From positions 1-8,856 of the forward strand of contig JAUWCR010000041.1 of NCBI GenBank assembly GCA_030609215.1: a stretch of 8,856 bases of DNA, written 5' to 3'. A program made the translations under genes and the position numbers. This document shows positions 7,201-8,856 of this stretch, piece after piece. Source of the DNA: Actinomycetes bacterium (GTDB lineage Bacteria; Actinomycetota; Humimicrobiia; Humimicrobiales; Humimicrobiaceae). Below the pieces are notes generated by a model. That model was not told the origin of the DNA and did not search any database. It saw only the letters and a list, made by a program, of their open reading frames with translations. How positions within the stretch are numbered: the first letter of the stretch is position 1; each line of letters starts with the position of its first letter.

Positions 7201-7662
7201 TTAGTAGATGATAAAATTCATGCTAGATCTACAGGACCATATTCTTTAGTAACACAGCAACCTCTGGGCGGGAAGGCTCAATTTGGAGGGCAGAGATTTG
7301 GTGAAATGGAAGTGTGGGCGCTGGAGGCATATGGAGCAGCTAGTGCGCTCCAGGAGATGCTTACTATTAAATCTGATGATGTTGTTGGAAGAGTTAAAAC
7401 TTATGAATCTATAGTAAAGGGAGAGAATATTGGGAAGCCGGGAATTCCTGAGTCATTTAAAGTGCTGGTTAAAGAGATGCAGAGTTTGGCGCTGGATATA
7501 GAAGTATTATCAGAAGAAGGAAAAGAAGTTGAAGTGTATAGCCATGAGGATGAAATAATGAAGACTGTAGAAAAGTTGGGCATAGATGTTGAAGACAAAA
7601 AAGAATTAGAGAGTAAAAAGAAAGAAGAAACTGAGGATTTAAAAAATCAAGTTAAAAAATAA
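4276..7662 (+). CDS. rpoB: DNA-directed RNA polymerase subunit beta
   Basis: This complete 1128-residue beta subunit forms one pincer of RNA polymerase, much of the catalytic cleft and the rifampicin pocket. Its size is near that of Bacillota and it lacks the long lineage insertions of E. coli beta. Landmarks in order are [19 protein letters not shown] (123-141), the rifampicin region around 396-421 ([26 protein letters not shown]), [20 protein letters not shown] shortly after, and [12 protein letters not shown] (685-696). Active-site lysines fall in [12 protein letters not shown] (Lys845 and Lys853, equivalent to E. coli Lys1065 and Lys1073), and [20 protein letters not shown] lies near the C-terminus. 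The last 25 or so residues are a Lys/Glu-rich tail. GGGAG 9 bases before the ATG is the ribosome binding site. rpoC follows 18 bases after the stop. Confidence 0.99.
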   Translation: MQKIKKIQRYNFGRIPEIMEMPHLLDIQRKSFEWFMKKGLFEALNDISPIEDFTESMSIKFVSCGFGEIGSSVDECKMQDRTYSIPVRVLARFINKETGEIKEQEVFMGDFPILTDKGTFIINGTERVIVSQLVRSPGVYYDTDIDKKTEKDLFMCKVIPTRGSWIEIETDKKNIAYVRIDRKRKFLLTIFLKSIGFGSNEDLINIFSPYDATGCIKNTLEKDITEIEEEALIEIYKKLRPGEPPTIDSARSLIHALFFNPKRYDLGKVGRYKLDQKLSEEVDKKILKRLNEIDKKMNIDSDNRYIINSKDIFLIIKYLVQLISNIGEIDDIDHFGNRRVKNIGELIQNQVRIGLSRMERVVKERMTTQDVEMITPKSLINIRPLVASLKEFFGSGQLSQFSDQTNPLAEITHKRRLSALGPGGLSRERAGFEVRDVHPSHYGRMCPIETPEGPNIGLIGSLATYARLNEYGFVETPYRKVVNGKITKKVEFLSADEEENYMIAQATAKVDEKNNFTEEKVLSRLGSEIVAVEPKMIDYMDVSPRQLFSAAASLIPFLEHDDANRALMGSNMQRQAVPLINPEAPLVGTGVEKVIARDSGAIIIALDDGVVKEVCADYVIIKYKNKKAIKHNLYKYTRSNQGTCINQRPIVNEGEEVKKGDVIADGPSTSLGELALGKNLLVAFMSWEGYNYEDAIIISERLVKEDVLSSIHISKHELEARTTKLGPEEITRDIPNISEDILKNLDERGIIRIGADIKPGDVLVGKITPKGETELTAEEKLLRAIFGEKAREVRDSSLKVPHGEEGKILDVQLFSRKDGHELPPGVNELVRVFIAKKRKISAGDKLAGRHGNKGIISIILPEEDMPYMEDGTPIDIIFNPLSVPSRMNVGQVLETHLGWAASIGWDNTGVKKNKKCPVYCASPIFDGASEEDIIEIFKKTNIPESGKTKLYEGRSGEKISDNITVGYIYVLKLLHLVDDKIHARSTGPYSLVTQQPLGGKAQFGGQRFGEMEVWALEAYGAASALQEMLTIKSDDVVGRVKTYESIVKGENIGKPGIPESFKVLVKEMQSLALDIEVLSEEGKEVEVYSHEDEIMKTVEKLGIDVEDKKELESKKKEETEDLKNQVKK

Positions 7663-7680
7663 ATTGGAAGGAATTTTTAT

Positions 7681-8856
7681 ATGACTGTAAATATAGATGT
7701 AAACAATTTTGATGCTTTTAAAATTGGTCTGGCGTCACCAGAAAAAATAAGGTCATGGTCAAATGGAGAAGTTAAAAAGCCAGAAACTATAAATTACAGG
7801 ACTTTAAAACCTGAAAAGGATGGGCTGTTTTGTGAGAGAATTTTTGGGCCAACCAAGGATTGGGAATGTTACTGTGGGAAATATAAGAGAGTGAGATTTA
7901 AAGGAATCATTTGTGAAAGGTGTGGTGTGGAAGTAACGAGATCGAGTGTTAGAAGAGAAAGGATGGGGCACATTGAACTCGCTGCTCCAGTTTCACATAT
8001 ATGGTTTTTTAAGGGTGTTCCCAGCAGAATGGGATATATTTTAGATATTAGCCCTAAGAATTTAGAAAAAGTTCTTTATTTTGATTCTTATATAATAACT
8101 TATGTTGATAAAGAAAAGATAAAAGCAGGGGAAGATAATATAAAAAAATTGACTGAAAAAGCTCTGGAGGCAGAAGGAGAATTACATAAGTTGAGATTAA
8201 AGGAATTCCAATTAAATAAAAAGGAATTACTGAAAAAATATAAAGATGGAGATGAATTAAAAGAAATTGATGTTATTGAAGATGAAAAAATAATCACAAA
8301 AAAGGATCTGGAGTCTAAAATAGCTAAAATTATAAAAGAAACTGATGGGCTTATAAAGGAAGAGGAGGAAATATATAAAGAAGAAATAGATTTAGTAAAA
8401 AGAGCAAATACTTTTTTCCATAATTTGGAAGAGAAAATGCTTGTTTCTGACGAAAGCCTGTTCAAAAAAATGCTGGATATTTTTAAAGGATATTTTAATG
8501 GGGGGATGGGTGCAGAAGCAGTGAAAGAACTTCTTAAAAATATAGATTGCAAGAAAGAGGTTGAAGAATTAAAATCCATTGTAAAAAATTCTAGGGGACA
8601 GAAGAAAAGCAGAGCAATAAAGAGATTAAAAATAATATCTTCATTTATTGATTCAAATAATAAGCCAGAGTATCTAATTTTAGATATTCTACCTGTAATT
8701 CCACCTGATCTGCGCCCAATGGTTCAACTGGATGGAGGCAGGTTCGCAACTTCTGATTTGAATGATCTGTACAGGAGGGTGATTAATAGAAATAACAGAC
8801 TTAAGAAACTTTTAGAACTGAATGCTCCTGAGGTAATTATAAATAATGAAAAAAGA
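7681..8856 (+). CDS. rpoC: DNA-directed RNA polymerase subunit beta', N-terminal part (partial)
   Basis: The reading frame from ATG 7681 stays open to the window end, giving 392 residues of beta', the subunit that carries the catalytic Mg-binding loop (not reached here). Landmarks: [15 protein letters not shown] (13-27), the zinc-binding domain with Cys63, Cys65, Cys78 and Cys81, the clamp segment [20 protein letters not shown] (106-125), then [10 protein letters not shown] (276-285), [20 protein letters not shown] (335-354) and [20 protein letters not shown] (355-374), the lid/rudder-side region. Residues about 141-272 form a long Lys/Glu-rich, probably coiled-coil stretch, some 90 residues longer than the same segment in E. 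coli or Bacillus. GGAAGGA (7666-7672) precedes the ATG. It is certainly co-transcribed with rpoB. Confidence 0.98.
   Translation, partial: MTVNIDVNNFDAFKIGLASPEKIRSWSNGEVKKPETINYRTLKPEKDGLFCERIFGPTKDWECYCGKYKRVRFKGIICERCGVEVTRSSVRRERMGHIELAAPVSHIWFFKGVPSRMGYILDISPKNLEKVLYFDSYIITYVDKEKIKAGEDNIKKLTEKALEAEGELHKLRLKEFQLNKKELLKKYKDGDELKEIDVIEDEKIITKKDLESKIAKIIKETDGLIKEEEEIYKEEIDLVKRANTFFHNLEEKMLVSDESLFKKMLDIFKGYFNGGMGAEAVKELLKNIDCKKEVEELKSIVKNSRGQKKSRAIKRLKIISSFIDSNNKPEYLILDILPVIPPDLRPMVQLDGGRFATSDLNDLYRRVINRNNRLKKLLELNAPEVIINNEKR

Noticed and set aside
8100..8579. 159-codon open frame on the minus strand
   Set aside because: It is the complement of the Lys/Glu-rich part of rpoC, giving a Ser/Phe/Leu-rich low-complexity translation with no recognisable domain. 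The plus frame is clearly rpoC.

Overview
This window is a core transcription/translation locus from a low-G+C bacterium (roughly one third G+C by eye). All genes lie on the + strand in the widely conserved order tuf(3' end)-rpmG-tRNA-Trp-secE-nusG-rplK-rplA-rplJ-rplL-rpoB-rpoC(5' part). I see no mobile element, CRISPR array, defence gene or foreign insert.

The organism cannot be named from the window alone. The Shine-Dalgarno sites, the L10 leader type and the rifampicin-region sequence of RpoB ([21 protein letters not shown]) look like Bacillota or a deep relative. The large coiled-coil insertion in RpoC and the N-terminally extended L7/L12 do not look like Bacillus. An uncultured low-GC lineage such as Atribacterota or a deep clostridial group would fit, but this is a guess.

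Layout. 1-178 is the end of EF-Tu. 179-272 is a spacer with a candidate promoter. 273-497 holds rpmG (TTG start), whose stop codon overlaps the first two bases of a tRNA-Trp with an encoded CCA end. 554-1410 is secE-nusG, 1473-1895 rplK, and 1997-2704 rplA (TTG start). 2705-2915 contains a well-formed L10 leader, in which an L10-binding fold, an antiterminator and an intrinsic terminator compete for the same bases. 2916-3985 is rplJ (GTG start) and rplL, followed by a 290-base AT-rich spacer with a good sigma-70-type promoter. 4276-7662 is complete rpoB. 7681 to the window end is the first 392 codons of rpoC.

The genes supply linked machinery: the EF-Tu delivery factor, ribosomal proteins of the GTPase centre and stalk (L11, L10, L7/L12), L1 and L33, the SecE translocon subunit, the NusG elongation factor, and the two large RNA polymerase subunits. 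Control visible in the sequence is an attenuation switch before rplJL and a separate promoter before rpoBC, which would let the stalk proteins and RNA polymerase be tuned independently.

The points most worth a second look are the rpmG stop/tRNA-Trp overlap, the roughly 47-residue Lys-rich extension of L7/L12, the complete three-state L10 leader, the RpoC insertion, and the repeated motif at the rpoB promoter. No wholly new system is evident.
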